Shown: positions 1 to 10,574 of the stretch, piece by piece
How positions within the stretch are numbered: position 1 is the first letter of the stretch
Layout: every line of letters starts with the position of its first letter
Assembly (NCBI GenBank): GCA_030490835.1
Contig: CM059975.1
Coordinates: forward strand, 36,550,133-36,614,132
Direction of reading: 5' to 3'
DNA: 64,000 nucleotides
Source: Annona cherimola
Lineage: Eukaryota > Streptophyta > Magnoliopsida > Magnoliales > Annonaceae
Notes under the pieces: model-generated
The model's input: the letters and a program-made list of their open reading frames with translations, nothing else
What the model was told of the DNA's origin: nothing
The model's database searches: none
Made by a program: the position numbers and the translations under genes

Positions 1-1196
1 ACCTTTTTACTCAAACTCGAACTTTGATGTCCCAGTAAGGCCACTATGTGAACCTGCTGCGTTGCTGGAACAAGATCATCAAACCCCCTGGTTTTCATGA
101 TTTAAGCAATCAAATCGTTATGGATCTAAATATATCCTACTATTGCTTAGCAAGAGAGTCTTTGTAATACACCTAGTGCAGGCACTTTACCCTTACTTGA
201 GGAATACATGTGATCCATGGGACCCTCTAAGTGGTACCTACCTATGGACATGGAAATTCAAATAGAGGGGGAAGACGCTTTGCATTGAACAGTTATAAAA
301 ACTCTTTTCTTAAGCCATGATAGAGAATTTATAGATCCATTATGATATGTATATGTATAAATTCGACACTGATCATGCTTGAAAGCTAGGGGAGCAACTT
401 CCACCTATGCCTCTTATTTAGGCTCGAGTGGGCCCAAAACTCTTCAGCGGGTTCGAGTGGGCCCAAAAACCTTCCAAAAGACTCAATTGGGCCCAAAATC
501 CTCTAGCAGGCCTAGGACCCTAGGTAGGGGTGCAACTTGGGTCGGGTAGTTCCAGGTATGAGTGGAACCTACCCTTACCTATTTTTTAAAAACCTTTACC
601 CTATCCTATTTTAGACCGGGTCGGTCCGAACCCTACCCTACCCTACCCAATTTTTTCAAGAACGGGTCGGTTCTGGTTCGGTTTCAAATCGGTTCTTAAA
701 GAAGTCATGCATTCAAAACTGTCCACACATGAATCACTACAAAACATGTAATCTTGTTACATGCAATTAACTATATAGACATTGCAAAATGAATAATCAA
801 TTACATGTAATTTTCTGCAATCATCAACCCAAAATGAACAATTGATTATATCCAAAATGAAGGAGCAATGTGGAATAGAATTTGACTTTTTGACTAACTA
901 TAGTAGGAAGTAGATGCATGAGAAAATTTTGCATCGATCTCCAAGTGCATATTTCTACAACATTGTTTGACTTGCTGCAAGACGATTTTGGAGCCACCCT
1001 ACATCAATCCCAATAATGGATCCGTAGTCACCTAGAAGGTTTGAAAGCATACACAGCTTCACACATAGTTTTTAATAATATTTTTTTAAAATACAGCAAA
1101 CACATTCTGGAATTAGTCTTGATAAGGACTCATAACATGAAAATGGTAGAATGTTGGAATATAGAATATAAATGGTATAAATTAGCCACTGCCAAG

Positions 1197-2112
1197 TAGG
1201 GGTGTAAATCGGGTCGGGTTGACTCGGGTTGGCACAAATACAACCCTAACCCACCTTGTAAAATCACAACCCAACCCTACTTTCAACCCTACTTTTCACA
1301 TCTTAACCCAACCCTATTTCAACCCACCTCAAATCGGTTCGGTTCGGGTTAGAAATCGGGCTAATAGATTACACATGTTATCAATGCTAGTTAAAGTTTT
1401 GTTCACATGAATTTCTAAAATAATAAAAATAATGATAATTATAAAAACAATAAGTACCAATAAAAGTTCTACATAACTCAAAAGTGGAGGATAAGTTTAG
1501 TAATTGATTTGTTTTTTTGTTTCTGTATTTTTGAGCAATCGATGTCTTCTGCAAGTCAAAAAGTGAAAGCCAAGTAAAATTATTACAGTAAATTATGCAA
1601 AATAGAAAAATGAATATTATAGTCTTACTTACCTTCTTAGTTGGCTTCCAATCAAAGCTACAAACATCTTAAGTTCTCAGTTGACCTGTTATGTTATTCT
1701 AAATCACCAATGCGAGCAAATATCTAAACAACCTATTTACGATGCAATATAACCAAATAATCCAAACACAATTTCACAACTAATTATCCAAATATATTTC
1801 CAAACCAAATAAATTCAAACAACATTTGACAATCAAATAGTCAAACAAATTTCCAAACTCAACACGATTTTATTTAAATATCTAAGCAATATGAATGAAA
1901 TACACTCTCATAAATATATGTAAATACATATCTTATGAATCGGGTCGGGTCGGGTTGATCGACCCCTAACCCAACCCAACCCATTTTTAAAATCGGGTCG
2001 GGTTGAACCCATTTTTTAAAAACCAAATTTTCAAAACCTCAACCCAACCATGGTATAAATCAGTTCGGGTTGATGCGGGCTCGGGTTGAACCCAACCCCA
2101 TTTACACCCTTA
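1197..2112. mobile_element. hAT-like MITE nested in hAT element A (916 bp)
   Basis: It starts TAGGGGTGTAAATCGGGTCG and ends with the inverted match TTTACACCCTTA. It is bounded by a perfect 8-bp duplication CTGCCAAG at 1189-1196 and 2113-2120. TAG termini, an 8-bp TSD and subterminal GGGTCGGGTTG repeats in both orientations are hAT features. The interior is AT-rich with no credible coding sequence. Confidence 0.88.
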
Positions 2113-2400
2113 CTGCCAAGGTTATAAACTAATATTCAATTTGGCAGCCATGTAATGAATTGTCAAATCGAAAAATTGACTTGCATCATTAGTATTAAAT
2201 GATTTTTGTGAGGTGAAGATCAAACCATTTTGATTTTTACGGCAGCTCATCAATCACTATAATGGGGCCTGTGATTTTGACATTATGTAATATGCATTGC
2301 CTAGGATCCGTGCCATTGTCACTCAAATGAAGGATGAATCATTACATAGGGATCAACTGAAAACGAGATGAGAAGACCAAAAGGAAGGCAGTGCAATTAC

Positions 2401-2725
2401 CTGGAGCAACACAAAGATCAAGGACGTGATCTCCTTGGGAGACATTCAAGGCCAAAATAGCAGCTCCAGATGCAGCATCCATGCCATAAACCTAAGTGAA
2501 CACGGGAAAATAAATCAAGAAAATAACATAAGGATTCATATTGGCTGGAGACAACAGCATAAATTCATTCCACCTTCCTTTGCCGGTATGCAGTAGAGCT
2601 AGCTAACTAGACACTGAGTGGTATACAGAAGAACCCAGGCAACCAACCAACCTTCTCAGCCTTACATTTGATCTCCTTTTGAAGTTGTAGAAGATGGGAC
2701 TCTCCACCAGATTTTATCCTTCCAA
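2401..2725 (-). pseudogene. Captured exons of a NOL1/NOP2/Sun RNA m5C methyltransferase
   Basis: Read on the minus strand, exon b (2401-2491) encodes VYGMDAASGAAILALNV, then QGDHVLDLCVAPG, the start of the SAM-binding motif I of NSUN-family rRNA/tRNA cytosine-5 methyltransferases (usual form DLCAAPG). It stops at an exact donor, CCAG then GTAATT. Upstream, an 82-bp intron (2492-2573, GTGGAA to CACTTAG) separates it from exon a (2574 to about 2725), which reads KSGGESHLLQLQKEIKCKAEK, then VGWLPGFFCIPLSV, a stop, and LASSTAYRQRK. Retained introns mean the fragment was captured as genomic DNA. The in-frame stop in exon a and the missing catalytic region make it non-functional. It lies wholly inside hAT element A. 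Family assignment is firm; the exact parental gene is not determined. Confidence 0.82.
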
Positions 2726-4319
2726 GAAGGAGACTCCATTAAAAGAGGAAGAATTAAAGGATTTCATTATGGAAGTTTGTTTCTCTATGCACCCATGGAA
2801 GCCTTCCAGAATTTCTGGCCAAGTCCATGTCAAACAATATGCCCCCAAAAGAAACACAGTCTACAATGAAAAATACTGTTCTGAAAAATACTGTTAAACA
2901 TTAAATATTTTGAACACCCCACCTGCAGAACCTCTTCTGTCCTTTTCTCCTTCTTCATCCGAAGCTTGGCAACTATTATTTGTACCCCATTAAATAAGAT
3001 AAGGAAGGAGGACAACTTCCCTCTTCCCCGCTGAAGGCAGAGTTTCCAATCATACCCTTTTCCTCTGCAGATTAAAGGGAGTAGCCCTCATCTAAAACTC
3101 CAATCCAAAAAACTCAACAAAATCCACAAAGAAAATCGCTTAATAACACTTAAAACAAGAGATTTCGGTTCAAAAACAGGTAAAAAATGGGTTTCTTCCA
3201 TCTCTCTTTTCCAGAAAGAGATGGGCTAGTGAGAAAGAGAGAGACGGTAAATGACAGAGCGTACGTAGGTACACGAACACAGGCACACAGTGGTTGAGGA
3301 TGACAATCAAACGCCGAATGGCCCGAATCTCGATTACTGCAATGCTGCCTTGCTGGTCCTGGACGGGAAGACCAGAGATGGCAAAGAGAACAGGCGTGGT
3401 CGATGGCGATAGCAGACAAGGTAGAGGGCATCATTGACTCGGTGTTCCGGCGATGGTGTTGGAGAACAGGTGACGACGTTAGAGAACAGGCGATGCCGAT
3501 GGGCGGAGGGCGTCGACGTTGGAGAACAGATGACGGCGACGGCGTCGGAGAATAGGCACGCGATGTTGCGATGGCGATTTGGGATTTGGGATTTGAGAAT
3601 TTAGGGTGCAGAGAGAAACATGACACGAGTGACTGATGACTGACAAGCCTGCGTTCGCAAATTGCAAACCTTTAACCTTATAATATATATTTATTTATTA
3701 TACCCTGCAGTTGGAACCGACCCTACCCAAATTATCCCGGGTATTTTTAAACCGGAACTGAACAGACCCTGTAGGTAATCCTGGTGGAACCGAACCGACC
3801 CTATTTCGGGTACCCATCAGGTCGACCCTTGGGTACCCGACCCAAGTTGCACCCCTAGGCCCAGGTAGACCCAAAATCCTTCAATAACCTTATTTGAGTC
3901 TAAAATTTCCCAGGGTGGCTTAAAACATCCTAGTTTGACCCAAAATTCTATCAGCAAGCCCAGTTAAGCCCAAAACTTGTTAGTAAACTAATTTGAACCA
4001 AAACTTTCCAAAGCTTACTTGGGCTTAATATTCTATATTTGGGCCCATAACCTCTCCTGGCCCACTTAGACCCAAAAATAACTTCATTTGGGCCCAGTCT
4101 GGCCCGCTTGAATCCATTTGAACCAAAAAACCCACTGGAGCCCAAGTTGTTAAGTCAAGCCCAGGTAGGCCCTAATTCCTTCCAATAAGTCCAATTGGGT
4201 GCAAAACCTCTTTAATTGGTCCAAGTCGACCCAAGCAAGTTTTAAAATTTGGTCAAATCTAATTCTTGGTAAAATCACCCAATTTTTCAATCTAGAGACT
4301 GAATGCGGGACACGCTGGC

Positions 4320-5697
4320 TAGGGGTGTTAACGGATCGGGTTGAACGGGTTGGAGTCTAATCCTAATCCTAACCCATTTAATATATCTCAACCCTAATCT
4401 ATTTATTAACCCATTTAAAAAACTTCAACCCTAACCCATTTACAACCCATTTAATAAACAGGTTAACGGGTTGTATTTGTTACTAGTTTTCAAAGGAGAA
4501 TTACCAAAATGAGAGAGGAGGGAGTATCAGTACTCACCACTTAGCTGAACCTTTTTCAAATTTTGGAGTGATAGAATTTGGCCTTCGAGGTCAACGGAAC
4601 CTCGACTAGTTGGAGAGAAACGAAAAACTGAGCCTTCCCCTTTATAGGAACGCGAGATGATTCACCATTCCTGATTTCCTGTACTTCAATCCAGATTCCA
4701 GGCTATCTAGCTTTACTCTGCTACAACCTATAAAGGATTAGAAAAAAATATATGAGCTGGTCTGCCAAAGTGTCAGTCTGCTGCTCGTGGACTATCAAAA
4801 AAAATTAGCCGAAAGTTGCCCTGCCAGTCTGCTGCTCGTGGACTACCGAAGCTGCTCTTCTCTACGCCTCTGCCAGTCTTCTGGTCCGACGGCGGTTCCG
4901 ACACCGGCCCCTCCTAAGGCAGCGTTGATAGTCTTCTGTCATCGCCTCCGTCGCTCAGCGCCAATGGCCCCACTATGAAGCTGCTCTTCTCTGCGGTCTC
5001 TCAATGAGTATGCAGCAGGGTACCCAAGCAGGAAGAAGAAAAATAGAGAAGAAACGGCAGAAGTAGGGATGGAATCTGTTACAGCAAGATCGATCAAAGA
5101 GGAGAAGAAGTCGCTGCAGCAGCAGAGTTTAACTATTCGAGGAAGAAAGAAGAAGCGGTAGCAGTGGGGATGGGTTCGACTTCAGTCTGCTGCTCGCCAC
5201 CTGCTCGTTGAGTGCTTAGGCCCACACAAATTTGGCGAAAGAAGCAACAATGAGACAAGGATCTGCTGGCACGAAGGATTGACTCTCGGATCTACCACAA
5301 ATCCATCCAGATGAAGGATTGCCTGCTCGTGGAGTCGTCGTACGCAGCCTCTCAGTCAAGCGTCAGCTGCTTATGGACGATGTGTTGGTGGATTGCGGGA
5401 TTAGGTATTTAGGTTTTTAGTGCGGGCGGGATAAGGGAGCGGAAAGGAAGGGCAGAGCCAAAATATATTTCATAATATATAATATATTATATATATTATA
5501 TTAAATGGGTTATACGGGTTGAACGGGTTGGACGGGTTGACGGGTTGCAAAGCCTCAACCCTAATCCGTTTATTTAATTAAATGGTTAAACGGGTTGGCG
5601 GATTATAACCCATTTATTCAAAAATCCCAACCCAACCCATTTATTAACGGGTTGGACGAGCAGGTTAGCAGGTTGACCGTGACCATTAACACCCCTA
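4320..5697. mobile_element. Non-autonomous hAT-like element B (1378 bp)
   Basis: It starts TAGGGGTGTTAACGGATCGG and ends CCATTAACACCCCTA. Perfect 8-bp duplications ACGCTGGC flank it at 4312-4319 and 5698-5705. The second LTR copy keeps the uninterrupted site near 35050 (ACACGCTGGCTTATTAAGC), which proves the boundaries. Subterminal ACGGGTTG repeats occur at both ends. The interior is GC-rich with a repeated CTGCTGCTCGTGGACTA motif, and short ORFs there match nothing I know. Confidence 0.92.
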
Positions 5698-6259
5698 ACG
5701 CTGGCTTATTAAGCTAAAAGCAGGAGACGCTAGTCTGCTGTGGAAACCCAGAAGCTGAGAGTGTACTTAGCTTGCTGTGTAGGGTCACCAGTGTAGCCCA
5801 CGGGCCTCTTACTATTCCCAAACCAAGTCATTGTTGGTCGACGGACTAATAAGCGTAAACTCACATTTAAGTCATGGAGCGTGGCGTCATGTACCACGTT
5901 CCATGACGGACTAAGCGTAAACTCACATTCGAGTCACAACACGGGGTGAAGTGTACTCATTTATCTTTGTATTTTTATGAGACATGATTTTTTGTGCATT
6001 TGTAAAGTCGTAAAAAAATCTTCTACGTACTTTATCATCATTTCAATAAAATAATCATTTTTAGACTATTGTATTCAGCTCTTTTAATCAAGGGTTTTCT
6101 CTTTGGAGATGTAAAATCAGAGTATAGAACATAATGCAAAATATATCTGTGATATACTTCTCGGACTTGGTTAAAGAATTAAATGCTTTAAAATTTTATT
6201 GGGAAGATAATTAAGCATTTATTTTCCAATCGAAGAGGAAATTTTTGAGGCTAGAACAA

Positions 6260-6277
6260 ATGGTGAACCCGACGTGA
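6260..6277 (+). promoter_or_regulatory. Probable tRNA primer-binding site of the Tat element
   Basis: TGGTGAACCCGACGTGAA begins two bases after the LTR end at 6258. A PBS must start with TGG, the complement of a tRNA CCA end, and its position directly after the 5' LTR is right. I did not identify the priming tRNA. Confidence 0.6.
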
Positions 6278-7609
6278 AACATTCTTCCTTCATCTTTAAG
6301 AGTTGAAAATCATGGTCTTTATACGCTTACTTAATCCCTTACTACTGACACTCTTGAGTGTCCCTTTACAGATCTTATGGCGTATTCGATGGCTTTAAAA
6401 TTCTTGCCCAATGGTGGTTTTTCCATTACTGAATCAAAGAACATGGATGCAGCTATCCCGCATCACTTCATTCATATACCAGAGGAACCAGAGCATTGTG
6501 TCTATCAACATGTCGATTACTCTCCAGCGGCAATTCTATGGAAGAAAGATCGACCCGCACCACCTAAGGAGTCTCTTGATGTCTGAGGTCCTCATATTTC
6601 TTCTAATGTCATCAAGTCTACTCCTGTTCTGCTGGCACAATATTCACTAGTGCCGACTCGTGTAGACCCACCTGCTTTTCGATCAAGCTATGCTGAGAAC
6701 CTGCAAGTCAATCTGCTGCAACTTGATTGACACCAACCCATCAGCCTAAGGGTGCCCTGCCGGTCATTACTAGCTCAAAGGGGAGCAAAGTTATGTCAAA
6801 ACCTGTCCAGTGTATTATTACTCGCTAGTTTTGCTAATTCGCCTCAAGGGTTGTCAACTTAGCTTTCCAACCTGACCAAGATGTCATCCGGAAGTGAAAA
6901 AGTCAAGGAAACTTGGTAAGGCTTCACGGAATGTTGCTCCACTAACTAATCAAAGGGATGGTTGAGTCAAACCACAAAGGAGTATTATTGTCCGATATAA
7001 TTTGAATACTTTATGATTCATCATCCCTGATTCGATGTATACACCTCATCAGTCAACTGCTGCTCCGTCTAGTTCAAGAGCCAGAGTTAAGTCTCCACAT
7101 CATCATGTCATTACCAAGGCCGTGGAAGCCTCTTCTTCTACTTTAAGGAAACAGAAGAAGAAAGCATAGTAGAAAAAGCAGTCCAGAAAAGCCACTTCTC
7201 GCTTAAATTTGAAAGTTTCACCGCCATTGCTAACAGGGCTAAGATTCAAGTTGCTCCTATACTCACATCAAAGGGGTAGGTCATAAAAGAGGCAAGCAAG
7301 AAGAATTCCTAAGCCAAAGGCATCCCAAATGCCGAAGCTCTTTAATGAAAGGCAGTACTCTCCCAAGCGCCACACAACGTACCCACGATCGGTGCTTAAT
7401 CTGATCCCAAACTTCGAGCATGCAAACTAATTTGTATAACTAATCAGACTAAAGGAAGATATAATTTATGCACCTATCAGAACCCTGTTACAAGCAGAAG
7501 ATCGAAAGCCACGTCCTAAAAGAGAGGCTAAAAGGAGAAGATGTTTTCTGTAAATGGCTGAAGTTAATAGGTGGATCTCACTCAACCAAGTACTTCAAAA
7601 GTCTCTTGA
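6278..7609 (+). other. Leader / pre-gag region of the Tat element
   Basis: Between the PBS and recognisable gag lies 1.3 kb with only short broken reading frames. One frame at 6377-6586 gives a peptide with IPEEPEHCVYQHVDYSP but matches no domain I recognise. Stops are frequent throughout. No separate gene is supported. Confidence 0.5.
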
Positions 7610-9100
7610 ATGTTAACTCAATCAAGGGCAGCCGCAATGCCCATCATGCCACCCTTCTGTAGTCTTTTTCATCCCAAAGATATCAGGGCCTCTCTCCTAA
7701 GAGGTCAATTTGAAGCCTCTTACAGGGTAAGCGTAAAAGAAGAGATCCTTACACCTAAGTCTCAGCTCATTCATGATCTCCAGGAGGAGATTAAGCGTAT
7801 GAAATGGGCTATGGAAATCCAAGATGACAAGGCGACAAGTTCCCATCAGCCACCATCACCAAGGAATCATCAATTAGTGCACCAGCCTGAGAAACCATCT
7901 AGGCGATGGATGGAAGAAGTTGAAAACATAGAAATTGAACAAGGCTTTTCTCAATTCAATAATCTGTGTATCAATACTCCTCGAACTCAAGATACATGGG
8001 TAAATACACATATGGGGTCTCCACCTAAGTTTGTGGCACAAAAAGAGATGGTGCATCAGCTAGTGGTTGAATGTCTTCGTCGCCAGGCACCTCAACTTAC
8101 AAGGGTCCCTACAATAATAATCAACAGGCCTTATCCCCTAGAGTTTGAAGCAGAGTTGTTGCTTAGGGATTTGAAGCCACCAAAGATCCAATTTGACGAG
8201 ACCGGGAGTGCATTAAAGCATCTAGCATCATTCCACTATGTCATTGGCAATTGGGCACATCATTCAAACGTTTGCCTTTGAATGTTTCCTAATACCTCTC
8301 TGGTTATGCTTTTCAGTGGTACGTATTTCTCTCGACCAGTTCGGTACCAACATAAAAAGAAATAAATGAAATATTCACTTCTCGATTCGTCGATACTACT
8401 TGAGAAGTACAACTATCAGAATTGTCGACCTTGTCCCAAAAGAAAGATGAGTCGGTCGAAGATTATATTACTAGATGCCAAAGGGCTGCTAACCGATGTT
8501 AAGCACCCCTCTCTCAAGTAATGAAGGTCAATCTTTATCGAAATGGAATCAAGACCGAGATTTCCCTATTAATGAATGAAAAGTTAAGTACATTTCAGGC
8601 CCTAGTTATAGAGGTCTATCGAAAAGAGTATCTATTATCTTAGTAGAAAATCCAGAAGAAAGAATCATCCACAACTACGGCGTTTAAAAAGAAGAAAACT
8701 GGTGAGACTTCTGCAAACACTACGGAAGTTAAGAAGCAGCCAGATAAAGTAAAGCTGCCGGCAAAACCTTTCTATAGAGAAGAGATCCAATATAACTTTG
8801 GAGAAGATGATGTGAAGACATTATTCCAGCATCTCATATCAACTGGGCTATTCGAGCTACCCGCTCCAAAAAGGCTAGAAGAAGTGGGGCGTACCACTCA
8901 TCAACGATACTGCAGCTACTATCAGTATGTTTGTCACCAACCAAGAAATGTTGGGACCTCCAGACAATATTATAGGATTACATCGAGAAAGAGATTATCA
9001 AACTTAGTCCTCCGGTGCATGCTTAATCAAATGTTGTGATAGTTGGGATTACCGAGAAAGATGATTGAGAGGTAGTTCGAAAACCAGCAATTCTAAAGCG
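7610..9100 (+). pseudogene. Tat gag, decayed
   Basis: The frame at 7610-8281 contains the gag-like stretch LRDLKPPKIQFDETGSALKH, where Gypsy capsid usually has KPPKIQxYDGxxDPxxHL. Past 8281 the frame is broken, but pieces remain recognisable: QKKDESVEDYITRCQRAANR in frame-corrected form around 8430-8510, and a nucleocapsid-like YCSYYQYVCHQPRNV near 8905-8950, where a relative of the usual CHYH-type knuckle sits. Gag would have assembled the virus-like particle. Multiple frameshifts and stops make it non-functional. Confidence 0.65.
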
Positions 9101-9365
9101 AACAAAAAGATGCCTTAAAAATTTATACAGAGAAGAAAAAAGAATTAGGGATAAAATCATTTTCCCTTTCCTCTCAAGGTATTCAAGGCAATCTTCACGG
9201 GTGCAACCATTCCTGATTATGGATTTCCTTCAGCCTGAATTATTGTTTTCATTCTACTAATGGATTTTTAGTAGATCACCCCATTAAACAAAAGAGAAAT
9301 ATATAACTGAGAATTTACCGGACACTACTCCATGTGCATTTCCCAAAGATGGTCCATTTTGGGAC

Positions 9366-10569
9366 TTGGATAGCAATAGAGATGAAACAAAAACTTACTA
9401 TCACATAAATATATCTTCATCCAAACCTACAAAGCGGCAAAAAACTGCCCCAACTCTCATTTCTAACTACACCAAATTTGAAGTTGGGATATCACCAGTA
9501 AACCACATAAACACATATTTGTGGGAGTCTCGACCGCTGCCAGCATCTTGGGGAATCAGAGTAGGATACTTCCAAGAATCACTTAGACATTTGGTGATAT
9601 CTTGGTATCGGAATAATCATCTTGAAGAAATTACAGAGTGGGTAGTCTTGGTAGATGCATTCTTGATTCGCTTCTTATCAAGGAAAAAGGAGCAGTTTTC
9701 CAGTAATTACTTGAGGGAAATACAATACAGTCGAGAATCTAATGCCTACTAAATAAATTACCTCAGGGATAGCACATAGGGCGATCCCTTAGCCATATGG
9801 TTACCTGAACCTGAAATGATCAAAAGTACCTTTCGGATGTAGTATGTCCTAGTTTAGATGATGGGTATAAAACTTTTGGAGCCAACACTTTCATAAAGAT
9901 AATCTGGTGGGTTGGTAGTAAAGGTACAAGCAAGATGTAATTTTTAGTGATGTCGAAAATTTTAAGAGAACGAATCAACTCCAAGTCCTGCGTGTGCTAT
10001 GACTGAATGATGCGCCCATTCTCCGAGTGTTTTCCTTCTTGACTGAAGAGTTAGGCTATGATTGGCCACATATTCTATTGTTTCATGAGAATTATAAGTA
10101 TGCATTACCACACTTGCATGACTATGAACTAGCAGTCTATCAAATGGGGCAAATAGAATAGTTCGCACTCGAATACTTTATCCTGAGTTTGGCCCATGAT
10201 AGTTGCGCCCTCCTCTGAATTTCCTCACTCCCTAAAGAAGCATTTGGTTCATGGGAAGAATTGGTTGATATGTTTATCCAAAGATTCCATGAATATGATA
10301 TTAAATTTCCTCCAGAGATGATCGAAGTAATGCACAATTCGTCAAGAGAATTTCAAAGCAATTATATCTTGTGATGGATAAACTGCAGGATATCAACGAA
10401 TAATTTGGTAAAGAGGAAATCATGGTTCACTAGTGCATTAAGTCCATAGATGGGTATTTCTCAGAAATCCCAAAGATACAAGTGTTTTTCTCAGATATAA
10501 CTTTGAACATTAGCCACAGACATTCAAGACTCTGCCTCTTGTAATATGGTGCAAGTTGAAGAGGAAGTT
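9366..10569 (+). pseudogene. Second gag-like segment of the Tat element
   Basis: An open frame at 9366-9752 contains SLRHLVISWYRNNHLEEI, then WVVLVDAFLIRF, resembling the capsid motif ALxWYxxL plus WxxLxxxFxxxF. A further copy of the second motif, GSWEELVDMFIQRFHEYDI, lies near 10245-10305. Gag motifs thus recur downstream of the first gag and upstream of protease. This could be an internal duplication or a second inserted retroelement fragment; I cannot tell which. The segment ends where the solo LTR is inserted at 10575. Confidence 0.5.
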
Positions 10570-10574
10570 CTAGC

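Larger units (their letters stand above)
525..3857. mobile_element. Non-autonomous hAT-like element A (3.3 kb) carrying a host gene fragment
   Basis: The termini are TAGGGGTGCAACTTGGGTCG and its inverted match at 3857, both running into GGGTCGGG-type subterminal motifs. The flanking 8-mers ACCCTAGG (517-524) and GGCCCAGG (3858-3865) match at 5 of 8 positions, which suits an aged hAT TSD. The element interrupts the Tat 5' LTR. Inside are a second hAT element (1197-2112), captured methyltransferase exons (2401-2725, - strand), and a GC-rich tract (3190-3660) with short degenerate repeats of a TTGGAGAACAGG motif. No transposase reading frame is visible, so it would have depended on a partner in trans. 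The minus-strand ORFs of the GC-rich tract are proline/arginine-rich and match nothing I recognise. Confidence 0.75.
1..6258 (+). repeat. 5' LTR of the Tat element, split by two hAT insertions
   Basis: The LTR sequence occupies 1-524, 3858-4319 and 5698-6258, about 1.55 kb in the window. It matches 34062-35585 in the same order, including a passage rich in GGGCCCAAAA-like motifs and the end TTTCCAATCGA then GAACA. The two gaps are exactly the two insertions described separately. The left terminus lies outside the window. Confidence 0.75.

Noticed and set aside
3150..3667. Minus-strand ORFs rich in Pro/Arg/Ser in hAT element A
   Set aside because: They arise from degenerate GC-rich repeats, overlap in two frames, have no domain and lie inside a non-autonomous element.
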